This document shows, piece after piece, positions 18,401-26,218 of a stretch of DNA of 64,000 bases (position 1 is the stretch's first letter; each line of letters opens with the position of its first letter). The position numbers and the translations under genes were made by a program. The notes below the pieces were generated by a model. It had not been told where the DNA came from. It did no database searches and worked only from the letters and a program-made list of their open reading frames with translations. Source of the stretch: Candidatus Desulforudis audaxviator MP104C (lineage in GTDB: Bacteria; Bacillota; Desulfotomaculia; Desulfotomaculales; Desulforudaceae); the NCBI RefSeq assembly GCF_000018425.1, contig NC_010424.1:1240001-1304000 (forward strand). The letters run 5' to 3'.

Positions 18401-19723
18401 CTATGCTTGTCTGGTCCGAAATCGCACCGGCACGATATCGTTCCGGATCAAGTCGGCGTAACTTTCCCGGCGCACAATCAACTCGGCGCTCCCATCCCGG
18501 ACCAGAACCATCGCCGGGCGAGGAAACCGGTTGTAGTTGCTCGCCATCGAGTAGGTGTAAGCCCCGGTGCAACTCACGGCCACCACGTCACCGACCCGCA
18601 CCGGCGGCAGGTCCGCCTGCCGAATCAACAGGTCCCCCGATTCACAACACCGGCCGGCCAGCGACACGGCCAGAGTGTCCAGGCGTCCGTTCATCCGGTT
18701 GGCCAGGCACGCCTCATACCGTGCCCCGTACAGAGCCGGACGGGGGTTGTCTCCCATCCCGCCGTCCACCGCCACGTAGGTCCGGACACCCGGAATCTCT
18801 TTGACCGTCCCCACGGTATACAACGTGGTCCCCGCCGGGCCGGCGATGGATCGTCCGGGCTCGACTAGCACTTTAGGAATGGGCAGACCTTCGCTCGCCG
18901 CGGCCTGCGCGACCGCGCCAAAGATGGTTTCGGCCAGGGTCTCAACGGCCGGAGGGTCGTCCCCCGGACTGTAGTAGATACCCAGCCCGCCGCCCAGGTC
19001 GAGTTCTTCGATCACCCAGCCCGTCACGTCCCGCACTTGGCGGGCGAACTCCATCAAGATCCGGGCGGCGTCGGCGTACGGTTCCAACTCGAAGATCTGG
19101 GAGCCGATGTGGCAGTGCAGGCCGCGCAGCTTCAAGGCCGGCCGCTCCAGGCAGCGGCGGACCGCTTCCAGCGCCTGACCGTTCGGAATGGCCAAACCGA
19201 ACTTCGAGTCGATCTGCCCGGTCCGGATGTAATCGTGGGTGTGGGCCTCAATCCCGGGAGTCAGGCGCAGTAGCAGGTTACATTCTTTTCCGAGTTCCAG
19301 CGCCAAGCGGCTCAGCAGATCGAGTTCATCGAAACTGTCACATACGAACCGGTGCACGCCGGCACTAAGCGCCATCCGCACTTCGTCGGCCGTCTTGTTG
19401 TTTCCGTGGAAATAAACCCGGTCCATCGGGAAACCGGCCTGGACGGCGGTGTAGAGTTCGCCGCCGGAGACGACGTCTAGACCCAACCCCTCTTCCTCGA
19501 CCAACCGGCAGACGGCCAGTGTCAGAAGGGCCTTCCCGGCGTAGAGCACCCCGCCGCCGCCCCTGGCGAACGCCACACGGTACAACCGGCAGTTTTCCCG
19601 GAACAGTGCTTCATCCAATACATAAAGCGGCGTTCCGAAAACCCGGACCAAATCGACCGCGTCACAGCCCCCGATTTCCAGGTGCCCTTTTTCGTTTACC
19701 CGCATGGTGCCGTGCAGTCTCAT
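18401..19723 (-). CDS. lysA: Diaminopimelate decarboxylase
   Basis: Last step of lysine synthesis: meso-diaminopimelate to L-lysine, PLP-dependent fold III. 440 residues with the PLP lysine in LYAGKALLTLAV, the H-G-N segment VYFHGNNKTADEV, LRLTPGIEAHTHDYIRTG, the glycine-rich phosphate loop DLGGGLGIYY, EPGRSIAG and the active-site CESGDLL. I chose ATG 19723 (MRLHGTMRVNEKG) with GGGAGG eight bases upstream. It follows trpB2 by 28 bases and probably shares its promoter. Confidence 0.96.
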   Translation of the reverse strand: MRLHGTMRVNEKGHLEIGGCDAVDLVRVFGTPLYVLDEALFRENCRLYRVAFARGGGGVLYAGKALLTLAVCRLVEEEGLGLDVVSGGELYTAVQAGFPMDRVYFHGNNKTADEVRMALSAGVHRFVCDSFDELDLLSRLALELGKECNLLLRLTPGIEAHTHDYIRTGQIDSKFGLAIPNGQALEAVRRCLERPALKLRGLHCHIGSQIFELEPYADAARILMEFARQVRDVTGWVIEELDLGGGLGIYYSPGDDPPAVETLAETIFGAVAQAAASEGLPIPKVLVEPGRSIAGPAGTTLYTVGTVKEIPGVRTYVAVDGGMGDNPRPALYGARYEACLANRMNGRLDTLAVSLAGRCCESGDLLIRQADLPPVRVGDVVAVSCTGAYTYSMASNYNRFPRPAMVLVRDGSAELIVRRESYADLIRNDIVPVRFRTRQA

Positions 19724-19751
19724 GTCCGCCTCCCGGCTCGCAGCAAAACCC

Positions 19752-21107
19752 CTATACCTGGGGTAGACCGGCGAGCGCCTGTTGCAGTTCGGCCTCCGGC
19801 AGGGGGTAATCCTGAAGTTCACCGGCCAGGTAGTTGTCGTACGCGGCCAGGTCCAGGTAACCGTGTCCGCTCAGGCAGAATACGATCGTCTTGCCCTCCC
19901 CGGCTTCCCGGCAGGCGATCGCTTCGTCGATCGCGCAAGCCACGGCGTGCGCCGACTCCGGCGCCGGAACGATACCCTCGGTTTGCGCGAACAGCACCGC
20001 ACTTTCGAACACCCGCTTCTGCCCGTACGCCACCGGGTGGATGTAGCCGTTCTTGATCGCCTGACACAGCAGCGGGGCGTCCCCGTGATACCGCAGGCCG
20101 CCGGCATGGATCCCGGGGGGCATGAAGTCCTTGCCCAGGGTGTACATGTAAAGCAGGGGTGTTAATCCGGCCACATCGCCGAAGTCGTAAGCCAGTTTGC
20201 CCCGGGTCAGCGTCGGACAGGCCGTGGGCTCCACGGCGATCAGCCGCGGCGCGGCTTCACCCTTAATGATCTGCTCCACGAACGGAAAGGCGAAGCCCGA
20301 GAAGTTGCTCCCGCCGCCGCAGCAACCGATGGCGATGTCGGCCTGCTCACCAGCCTTGGCCAGCTGGGCCCTGGTTTCCAGGCCGATTACCGTCTGGTGC
20401 AGCAGCACATGGTTCAATACGCTTCCCAGTGCATAATTAGTATCGGCGTGTTTGGCGGCGTCCTCCACCGCTTCGCTGATCGCCAATCCCAGGCTGCCCG
20501 GAGAATCCGGGTTCGCGGCCAGCGCCGCCCGTCCGGAATCGGTCCGGTCGCTGGGGCTGGGGATGACCTCGCCGCCGAAAATCTGCATCAGCGAACGCCG
20601 GTAGGGTTTCTGCTGGAAACTCACCTTCACCATGTACACGGTGCACTCCAACCCAAAGAACCGGCAGGCTATGGACAGCGCACTGCCCCACTGCCCGGCA
20701 CCGGTTTCAGTGGCCAGCCTCTTAACCCCCGCCCGCTTGTTGTAGTAGGCCTGCGGCGCGGCGGTGTTCAGCTTGTGGCTGCCCGCCGGGCTGTAGCTCT
20801 CGTTTTTAAAGTAGATGCGTGCCGGCGTATCGAGCGCCTTCTCCAGACGCAGGGCACGGACCAGCGGGGTTGGCCGCCAGAGGCGGTAAATCTCTCTGAT
20901 CTCGTCGGGGATCGGAATCCATTTCTCGGTGGACGCTTCCTGTTTGATAAGCTCCATCGGAAAAATGAGTGCCAGGTCCTCTGGTGCGATCGGTTGCCTG
21001 GTGCCCGGGTGCAGCGGCGGTGGAACCGGGTTGGGTAGGTCGGCCTGAATATTGTACCAGGCCTCCGGGATCTCGGCTTCCGACAGCAGGATTTTAGTCT
21101 GGGTCAC
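19752..21107 (-). CDS. trpB2: TrpB2-type tryptophan synthase beta-like protein
   Basis: PLP enzyme of the TrpB2 branch, thought to use free indole or to act without tight TrpA pairing. 451 residues with the long TrpB2 N-terminus ([28 protein letters not shown]), the PLP motif [25 protein letters not shown] and the phosphate loop [18 protein letters not shown] set the start at GTG 21107, with GAGGAG upstream; longer in-frame starts reach into the promoter. It is unlinked to trpA and sits with lysA, a gene for a different amino acid. Confidence 0.94.
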   Translation of the reverse strand: MTQTKILLSEAEIPEAWYNIQADLPNPVPPPLHPGTRQPIAPEDLALIFPMELIKQEASTEKWIPIPDEIREIYRLWRPTPLVRALRLEKALDTPARIYFKNESYSPAGSHKLNTAAPQAYYNKRAGVKRLATETGAGQWGSALSIACRFFGLECTVYMVKVSFQQKPYRRSLMQIFGGEVIPSPSDRTDSGRAALAANPDSPGSLGLAISEAVEDAAKHADTNYALGSVLNHVLLHQTVIGLETRAQLAKAGEQADIAIGCCGGGSNFSGFAFPFVEQIIKGEAAPRLIAVEPTACPTLTRGKLAYDFGDVAGLTPLLYMYTLGKDFMPPGIHAGGLRYHGDAPLLCQAIKNGYIHPVAYGQKRVFESAVLFAQTEGIVPAPESAHAVACAIDEAIACREAGEGKTIVFCLSGHGYLDLAAYDNYLAGELQDYPLPEAELQQALAGLPQV

Positions 21108-21141
21108 TAAAGCTCCTCTCCTCTCGAAAAAACTCATAACC

Positions 21142-21170
21142 ATTGTACTCACTATGACAAGCTTCCGCAA
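21142..21170 (-). promoter_or_regulatory. Likely sigma-A promoter of trpB2-lysA
   Basis: -35 TTGCGG (21165-21170), 17-base spacer, -10 TACAAT (21142-21147). The start near 21135 gives a leader of about 28 bases with GAGGAG ahead of the GTG at 21107. Too short for a riboswitch or TRAP site, so trpB2 seems outside the control of the trp operon. Confidence 0.6.
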
Positions 21171-21294
21171 GGGCGAACTTACAACGCCTTTCGTGAGATC
21201 GAATTTTGGAATAAAGAGGGCGTCTGGTTGTGTTTGACTTATGATCGGTACGATTTGTAAAGGCTGGCTTCCACAATATTCGTGGATTGACGAT

Positions 21295-21330
21295 CAAGAG
21301 AGCAGGCTTAGCGCCTGCTCTCTTGTTTTT
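21295..21330 (+). terminator. 13-bp perfect hairpin followed by T5 (plus orientation)
   Basis: CAAGAGAGCAGGC (21295-21307) and GCCTGCTCTCTTG (21313-21325) pair perfectly around TTAGC, followed by five T's at 21326-21330. The T-run is on the plus strand, yet no plus-strand gene lies upstream; the ABC-2 operon ends at 21472 on the minus strand, where the hairpin lacks a T-run. It may still end minus-strand transcription or block antisense transcripts. The 364-base gap 21108-21471 holds this hairpin, the trpB2 promoter and nothing else I can support. Confidence 0.5.
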
Positions 21331-21471
21331 CGGGCGGTACCGATTACAGTAAGCTGATCCCAGAACCTCAGCTTGCCGCTCTGTCTCATCAGTTCGATGG
21401 GTTCAAGGAGGGGATAGCCTTGATTCCGGATCAAACCCACCCGGCTCGACCAGCCTGCTACCTGCACCGGG

Positions 21472-22203
21472 CTACCGTATCCGGCGGGTAACCCACACCG
21501 CCGCTGAGAAAAAGACCGTGGCGTAGGCAACCAAGATGAGCAGGGAGGAAACCGGCAAACCCGCGCCGCCAGCCAGGGAGCGCAGGGCGTAACTGGTGTG
21601 AGTCAGCGGCAGGGCATAGACCGCATCGGCCATGATGCCCGGCAAGTGTTCCGTTCGGAAAAAGGTGCCGCACAGAAAGGCCATGGGCAGAATCACAAAG
21701 GTACTAAAGTTGGCCATGTCCTCGTGTGAAGGGACGGTCATGGCCGCCACGACGCCCAATGCGGCGAACAGGAAACAGGTAAGAAATATGACGGCAAAAA
21801 ACCACGGTCCCATAACCGGATGGGCACCGAAAAGGGTGCCGAGACCCAGGATCACCAGCGCGCCGACCAGCCCCCGTACCATCCCGGCCAGCACCTTGCC
21901 CAGGACAAAGGAAAGGCTGCTGATGGGCGCGATAAGATATTCCTCCAGCGTCTTGTGGTAAAGACGGCTCATATTGAGCGAGACCCCGGTGGCATTGAAG
22001 CTCACCGTCATCGCGCTGAGGGCGATGATCCCCGGGACGACGAAATCCAGGTAAGACCCCCCGTCGGTATGGATGCTCCGGCCTAGGCCCCAGCCAAAGG
22101 CCACCAGGTACAGGACGGGGCTGACCAACCTCGAGGCGAGGAACTTCCAAAAAGTACGCTTAAAAACCAGCATCTCGCGCCAAAACACCGTGTAGCTGTC
22201 CAT
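21472..22203 (-). CDS. ABC-2 type exporter permease (module 1)
   Basis: 243-residue integral membrane subunit with six predicted helices in the ABC-2/DrrB pattern: SYLDFVVPGIIALSAMTVSFNATG, a long middle helix pair, and the signature FVILPMAFLCGTFFRTEHLPGIM...ALPLTHTSYALR near the C-terminus. It pairs with the ATPase whose stop codon touches its ATG. Last gene of the chelatase-transporter operon. The same FxxxPMxFxCGTxxxxEx(L)P pattern occurs in the permeases at 29876-30634 and 30634-31413, so the three are paralogues. Substrate unknown; export is the usual direction for this family. Confidence 0.88.
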   Translation of the reverse strand: MDSYTVFWREMLVFKRTFWKFLASRLVSPVLYLVAFGWGLGRSIHTDGGSYLDFVVPGIIALSAMTVSFNATGVSLNMSRLYHKTLEEYLIAPISSLSFVLGKVLAGMVRGLVGALVILGLGTLFGAHPVMGPWFFAVIFLTCFLFAALGVVAAMTVPSHEDMANFSTFVILPMAFLCGTFFRTEHLPGIMADAVYALPLTHTSYALRSLAGGAGLPVSSLLILVAYATVFFSAAVWVTRRIR

Positions 22204-23043
22204 TCAACCACCCACCCTGCGTCCGGTAAGTTGCACAAAAACATCCTCCAGGCTCGTTTCCCGGATAACCACCCCGTCATCCAGCCGACCAGCGAAGGCA
22301 AGCGCCTCTTCCCGCGTGCCGAAAAGGGTGTGGGTCGTCTGTCCCCCGTTTAAGGATTCGACCGCAAAACGCCCTACGCGCTCTTTAAGCTCCACCGGCG
22401 AGCCCAGGGCGATCAGCCTCCCGCGGTCCATTATCCCTACGCGGTGACAGAGCGCCTCGGCTTCCTCAATGTAATGCGTAGTAAGGAGGACGGTAACGCC
22501 ATCCCGGTTCATCTGGCGGACCAGGTCCCACATCCGCCGCCTGGTCTGCGGGTCGAGACCCACGGTCGGTTCGTCCAGGAAAAGGACGCGCGGCCGGTGC
22601 ATTAGCGCCCGTGCGATCATCAAGCGGCGTTTCATCCCGCCCGAAAACCTGCTCACCAGCTCACCCTCCCGCTCTTGCAGGTCCACGAAAAAGAGAAGCT
22701 CTTCGACACGCTTGCGCCGTTCGGCGGCCGGCATCTTGTACAGGCGTCCGTGCAGTTCCAGGTTCTCGCGCGCGGTAAGCTCCTGGTCGAGGTTCATGTG
22801 CTGCGGCACCACCCCGATCTCCTGCCGCACCCTGGCCAGGTCGCGCTGGACCTCGCAGCCGGCGATATAAGCTTCGCCTGCCGTAGGGCGCGCGAGCATG
22901 GTCAGCATGCGGACGGTGGTGGTCTTGCCGGCCCCGTTGGGGCCGAGCAGGCCGAAGATCTCGCCCTGCTCGATTCGGAGGTGCAGGTCGTCCACAGCCC
23001 TGATACGGCCGTAATCCTTGGTGAGACCCTTGATCTCAATCAA
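22204..23043 (-). CDS. ABC-2 exporter ATPase (module 1)
   Basis: 279-residue nucleotide-binding subunit of the DrrA/CcmA type. Walker A GPNGAGKTTT, Q-loop VVPQHMNLD, signature SRFSGGMKRRL, Walker B VLFLDEPTVGLDPQTRRR and the switch His in LLTTHYIEEA. The C-terminal domain (ESLNGGQTTHTLFGTREEALAF...ETSLEDVFVQLTGRRVGG) is typical of drug/lipid/glycoconjugate exporters. Closely similar in layout to the ATPase at 31424-32389, including the ending LEDVFV(Q/E)LTGR. Confidence 0.92.
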   Translation of the reverse strand: MIEIKGLTKDYGRIRAVDDLHLRIEQGEIFGLLGPNGAGKTTTVRMLTMLARPTAGEAYIAGCEVQRDLARVRQEIGVVPQHMNLDQELTARENLELHGRLYKMPAAERRKRVEELLFFVDLQEREGELVSRFSGGMKRRLMIARALMHRPRVLFLDEPTVGLDPQTRRRMWDLVRQMNRDGVTVLLTTHYIEEAEALCHRVGIMDRGRLIALGSPVELKERVGRFAVESLNGGQTTHTLFGTREEALAFAGRLDDGVVIRETSLEDVFVQLTGRRVGG

Positions 23044-23061
23044 GCGCGTCTGCCTCCTCCT

Positions 23062-24180
23062 CTAACGCCGCTTCTGTACATGAGACTTAAGCGCGTGACT
23101 GTGAGAATGTGTGTGAACGTGTTCGTGAGAGTGGCTGTGAGCGTGCCGGTGGGTGCCCAATACCCCCGCCAGTTTCCCCTCGTCAATGCCTAATTCCTGG
23201 AAGGGCTTGCGGCGCATGCGGTGCAAAAGGGCGAGTTCCGCGGTTTCCCGGATGTCGGCCTCCGTCACCTCGGTCCTCCCTTCCAGCGCGGCGTTCGTTT
23301 TGGCCGCCTTCATCATCACCAGGTCGGCGCGGTGGCCGTCCACGCCCATTTCAACGGCGGTTCTGGCGACAAGGAGAAGCATTTCGTCGCTGATGCCGAC
23401 CTGCGGCAGAAGGCGCCGGGCGGCGACGATCCTTTCCCTGAGTCTATGCTGCTCTTCCTCCCAGGACGCGACGAACCCCGCCGGGTCATCCTCGAAGGCC
23501 GCCCGTCGCCTGACAATCTCCACCCGCAGCGCCGGATCGGCCACGCCGGTGATGTTGACGCACAGGCCGAAACGGTCCAAGAGCTGCGGCCGCAGTTCCC
23601 CCTCCTCAGGGTTCATGGTCCCGATCAGGATAAACCGCGCCGGGTGGGAAAAAGAGACGCCCTCCCTCTCGACGGTGTTGACGCCCATAGCCGCCGCGTC
23701 GAGCAGGACGTCCACCACGTGGTCGTCGAGGAGGTTGACCTCGTCCACGTAGAGGATACCACGGTTGGCCTCAGCCAGGACCCCGGGTTCGAACCGCTTC
23801 TCGCCTTTTTTGATGGCATGCTCGATGTCGAGGGTGCCCACCACCCGGTCCTCGGTGGCCGAAACAGGCAGGTCCACAACCCGCATCTGCCGCTGCCGCC
23901 GGGGGAGTTCCTCGCCGGCCTCCAGCCGCTCCCGGCACCTCCCGCATATGACGGTGACGTCGCCGGGATCGCAGCCAAAGGGGCAGTCGGCCACGACCTC
24001 GATCTCCGGCAGCAGCGCAGCCAGCGCCCTTACCGCTGTAGACTTGGCCGTGCCCTTCTCGCCGCGGATGAGCACACCGGAAAGTTTCGGGTTGACGGCG
24101 TTCAGGAGCAACGCCTGCTTCATCGGCTCCTGGCCAACAATGGCTGTAAAGGGGTAAACATACCGGCCAGATTCTTGCAC
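23062..24180 (-). CDS. BchI/ChlI-type AAA+ chelatase subunit with histidine-rich tail
   Basis: AAA+ ATPase of the magnesium/cobalt chelatase I-subunit family, which powers metal insertion by CobN/BchH proteins. 372 residues: [16 protein letters not shown], Walker [11 protein letters not shown], a four-Cys insert CPFGCDP...CGRC (about residues 65-85), Walker [14 protein letters not shown], and [21 protein letters not shown]. The last 30 residues are a [19 protein letters not shown] run, not part of the known I-subunit fold; such runs bind Ni, Co, Zn or Cu in metallochaperones such as HypB and SlyD. The GTG at 24180 has GGAGG eight bases upstream. Twelve bases downstream of the BchI-BchD fusion gene. 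Confidence 0.92.
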   Translation of the reverse strand: MQESGRYVYPFTAIVGQEPMKQALLLNAVNPKLSGVLIRGEKGTAKSTAVRALAALLPEIEVVADCPFGCDPGDVTVICGRCRERLEAGEELPRRQRQMRVVDLPVSATEDRVVGTLDIEHAIKKGEKRFEPGVLAEANRGILYVDEVNLLDDHVVDVLLDAAAMGVNTVEREGVSFSHPARFILIGTMNPEEGELRPQLLDRFGLCVNITGVADPALRVEIVRRRAAFEDDPAGFVASWEEEQHRLRERIVAARRLLPQVGISDEMLLLVARTAVEMGVDGHRADLVMMKAAKTNAALEGRTEVTEADIRETAELALLHRMRRKPFQELGIDEGKLAGVLGTHRHAHSHSHEHVHTHSHSHALKSHVQKRR

Positions 24181-24192
24181 GTTGGAAGCCTC

Positions 24193-26205
24193 CTATCGTC
24201 TACCCTGTATTGTGCGGACCGCCTCCACCAGTGTGTCCGCCTTCAGGTCCTCAATCTTGTAATACTCCGCATCCAGGGCCGCGGCCAGTCCCCGGGCCAA
24301 GCCGAAGGAAAGAAAGCCGTCCTTCTCCACGTCCACCACCAGGGTTTTGATCCGCGCTTCTTCGTGAACGAGCGCCGCCACCCGGCGCAGGTCCTCGCGC
24401 GGGCCTCCGCCCAGGCCCACGTTTCCCCGCCCGTCGGAAATGACGATGAGCAGAGGAGACAGGTTGGGATCCTTGAAAAGGTGGGCCCGGGCCACCTCGT
24501 AGGCTTTTAAGAGACCCGCGGCGAGCGGCGTCCGGCCCCCCGTGGGCAGTTCGGCCAAGCGCCTCTCGGCCAGTTCCACACTGTTAGTGGGCGGCAGCAA
24601 CACCTCGGCGTGCTCACCCTTGAAGGCCACCATCCCCACCCGGTCACGTTTCTGGTAGGCGTCAAGAAGTAAAGACAGTACCGCCCCCTTGGCCGCTACC
24701 ATGCGCTGCTGCGCCCCCATGGAGCCGGACGCGTCCACGACGAAGACCAGGAAGTTTCCGATCCGCTTTTCCCGCACCTTCTCGCGGATGTCCTGGGACT
24801 CGACGGCCACGGCTACGCCGTCCCTGGCCCGCTGTTTCTGGAAGGGCGCGGCCGCCCGCAGGGTGGCGTCGAAGGCCAGGTCATCCCGCTCCCGGCGCAG
24901 CGTGGCCCGGACGTACCGGCCCGCCTTCGTCGGCGTCCTGGTGCGCGAGCGCCGGCCCGAGCCCTTGCGCAGGACGCGGTCGCGCTCGTACTCGATGCGC
25001 TTTACGCGGAAAGGTTCGTCGGCGGCGAAAACCGTTTCCGCAACGACCGCCGGCGCCCCGTGCTCAGGGGACGAATTACTGTTCGGCTGGTCGTAACCGC
25101 CTGCCGCAATGTCACTACTTCCTTCGCCTTGATCGTTTTCCGGCTGGGTGTGGGGCGGCTCGTCCGGTTGCTCCTCTTCCTCCGGTGGCTCCGGCGGTTC
25201 CTGCAGTTCTTGTTCCTCGGGTTGCTCCGGCGGGGGCGGCGGGGCCTCGCGCCGCCGGTGGTAAAGCACCAGTTCGGCCACCCTTTCCATGTCCTCGGGC
25301 GTCGCCGTTTCCCGCCGCTCCCAGGCCGCCAGCGTCCGCGCCGCCTGCGCGAGCACGATCTCCGCCCGGTGCCCGGCCGCCAGCGCCTCCGCCGCCAGAT
25401 CCGCGGCGCGCCGGACTGCCGCCGCGGGGACTTCCACGTGGAATAACAGCGCCCGCGCCCGGACGATCTCTTCCCGCAGTCCTGCCTCCCGGGAAGCGAA
25501 GGCGGCCAGGAACTCCAGCGGGTCGTTATCGAAGGCCTCCCGCCGCCGGGCGATGGCCACGCGGGCCGCGGGATCGTTCACCCCCTCCACCGGCACGCAG
25601 AACCCGAAGCGGTCGAGGAGCTGCGGCCGCAGTTCTCCCTCCTCCGGGTTCATGGTCCCTACCAGGATGAAAGCCGCCGGGTGGGCAAAGGTTATCCCCT
25701 CCCGCTCCACCACGTTCACCCCGGATGCCGCCGCGTCGAGCAGGGCATCCACTAGGTGGTCGTCCAGGAGGTTCACCTCGTCCACGTAGACGATGCCGCG
25801 GTTGGCCCGCGCCAGGATCCCCGGCTCGAACCGCCGCCGCCCGTGCCGGACGGCGTACTCGAGGTCCAGGCTCCCCACCACCCGGTCCTCGGTGGCCGAA
25901 ACGGGGAGGTCCACCAGCGGGACCCGTATCGTAACAGAGACGATTTCTTCACCGGCGGCCAGGCGCTCCAGGCAAAAGGGGCAGAGCCGCGCCGCGTCGC
26001 GCGGGTCGCAGTTGCAGGGGCAGCCGGCAACCACCTCGATCTCCGGCAGAAGCGCCGCCAGCGCGCGCACCGCCGTGGACTTGGCCGTGCCCTTTTCCCC
26101 ACGTACCAGCACCCCGCCCAGGCGTGGATTGATAGCGTTCAGGATCAGGGCCAGCTTCATCTCCTCCTGGCCGATGATGGCCGTAAATGGGTAGACGTAG
26201 CGCAT
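24193..26205 (-). CDS. Fused BchI-BchD type chelatase subunit (AAA+ plus VWA)
   Basis: 670 residues. Residues 1-330 repeat the I-subunit fold ([26 protein letters not shown], Cys insert CPCNCDP...[16 protein letters not shown]). A low-complexity Pro/Glu/Gln linker follows (about 335-395, PPPPEQPEEQELQEPPEPPEEEEQ), as in BchD. The C-terminal VWA domain carries the MIDAS residues in VFVVDASGSMGAQQR, PTGGRTPLAAG and VISDGRGN. It should assemble with the separate I subunit and a CobN protein into an ATP-driven chelatase. ATG 26205 ([10 protein letters not shown]) has GAGGTGG upstream. Encoded immediately after cobN1. Confidence 0.93.
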   Translation of the reverse strand: MRYVYPFTAIIGQEEMKLALILNAINPRLGGVLVRGEKGTAKSTAVRALAALLPEIEVVAGCPCNCDPRDAARLCPFCLERLAAGEEIVSVTIRVPLVDLPVSATEDRVVGSLDLEYAVRHGRRRFEPGILARANRGIVYVDEVNLLDDHLVDALLDAAASGVNVVEREGITFAHPAAFILVGTMNPEEGELRPQLLDRFGFCVPVEGVNDPAARVAIARRREAFDNDPLEFLAAFASREAGLREEIVRARALLFHVEVPAAAVRRAADLAAEALAAGHRAEIVLAQAARTLAAWERRETATPEDMERVAELVLYHRRREAPPPPPEQPEEQELQEPPEPPEEEEQPDEPPHTQPENDQGEGSSDIAAGGYDQPNSNSSPEHGAPAVVAETVFAADEPFRVKRIEYERDRVLRKGSGRRSRTRTPTKAGRYVRATLRRERDDLAFDATLRAAAPFQKQRARDGVAVAVESQDIREKVREKRIGNFLVFVVDASGSMGAQQRMVAAKGAVLSLLLDAYQKRDRVGMVAFKGEHAEVLLPPTNSVELAERRLAELPTGGRTPLAAGLLKAYEVARAHLFKDPNLSPLLIVISDGRGNVGLGGGPREDLRRVAALVHEEARIKTLVVDVEKDGFLSFGLARGLAAALDAEYYKIEDLKADTLVEAVRTIQGRR

Positions 26206-26218
26206 AGGTCCAACCACC

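Noticed and set aside
21294-21530. Minus-strand open frame of 78 codons after the ABC-2 permease
   Set aside because: It overlaps the permease 3' end in another frame and ends in the perfect hairpin; no family resemblance and no ribosome binding site.
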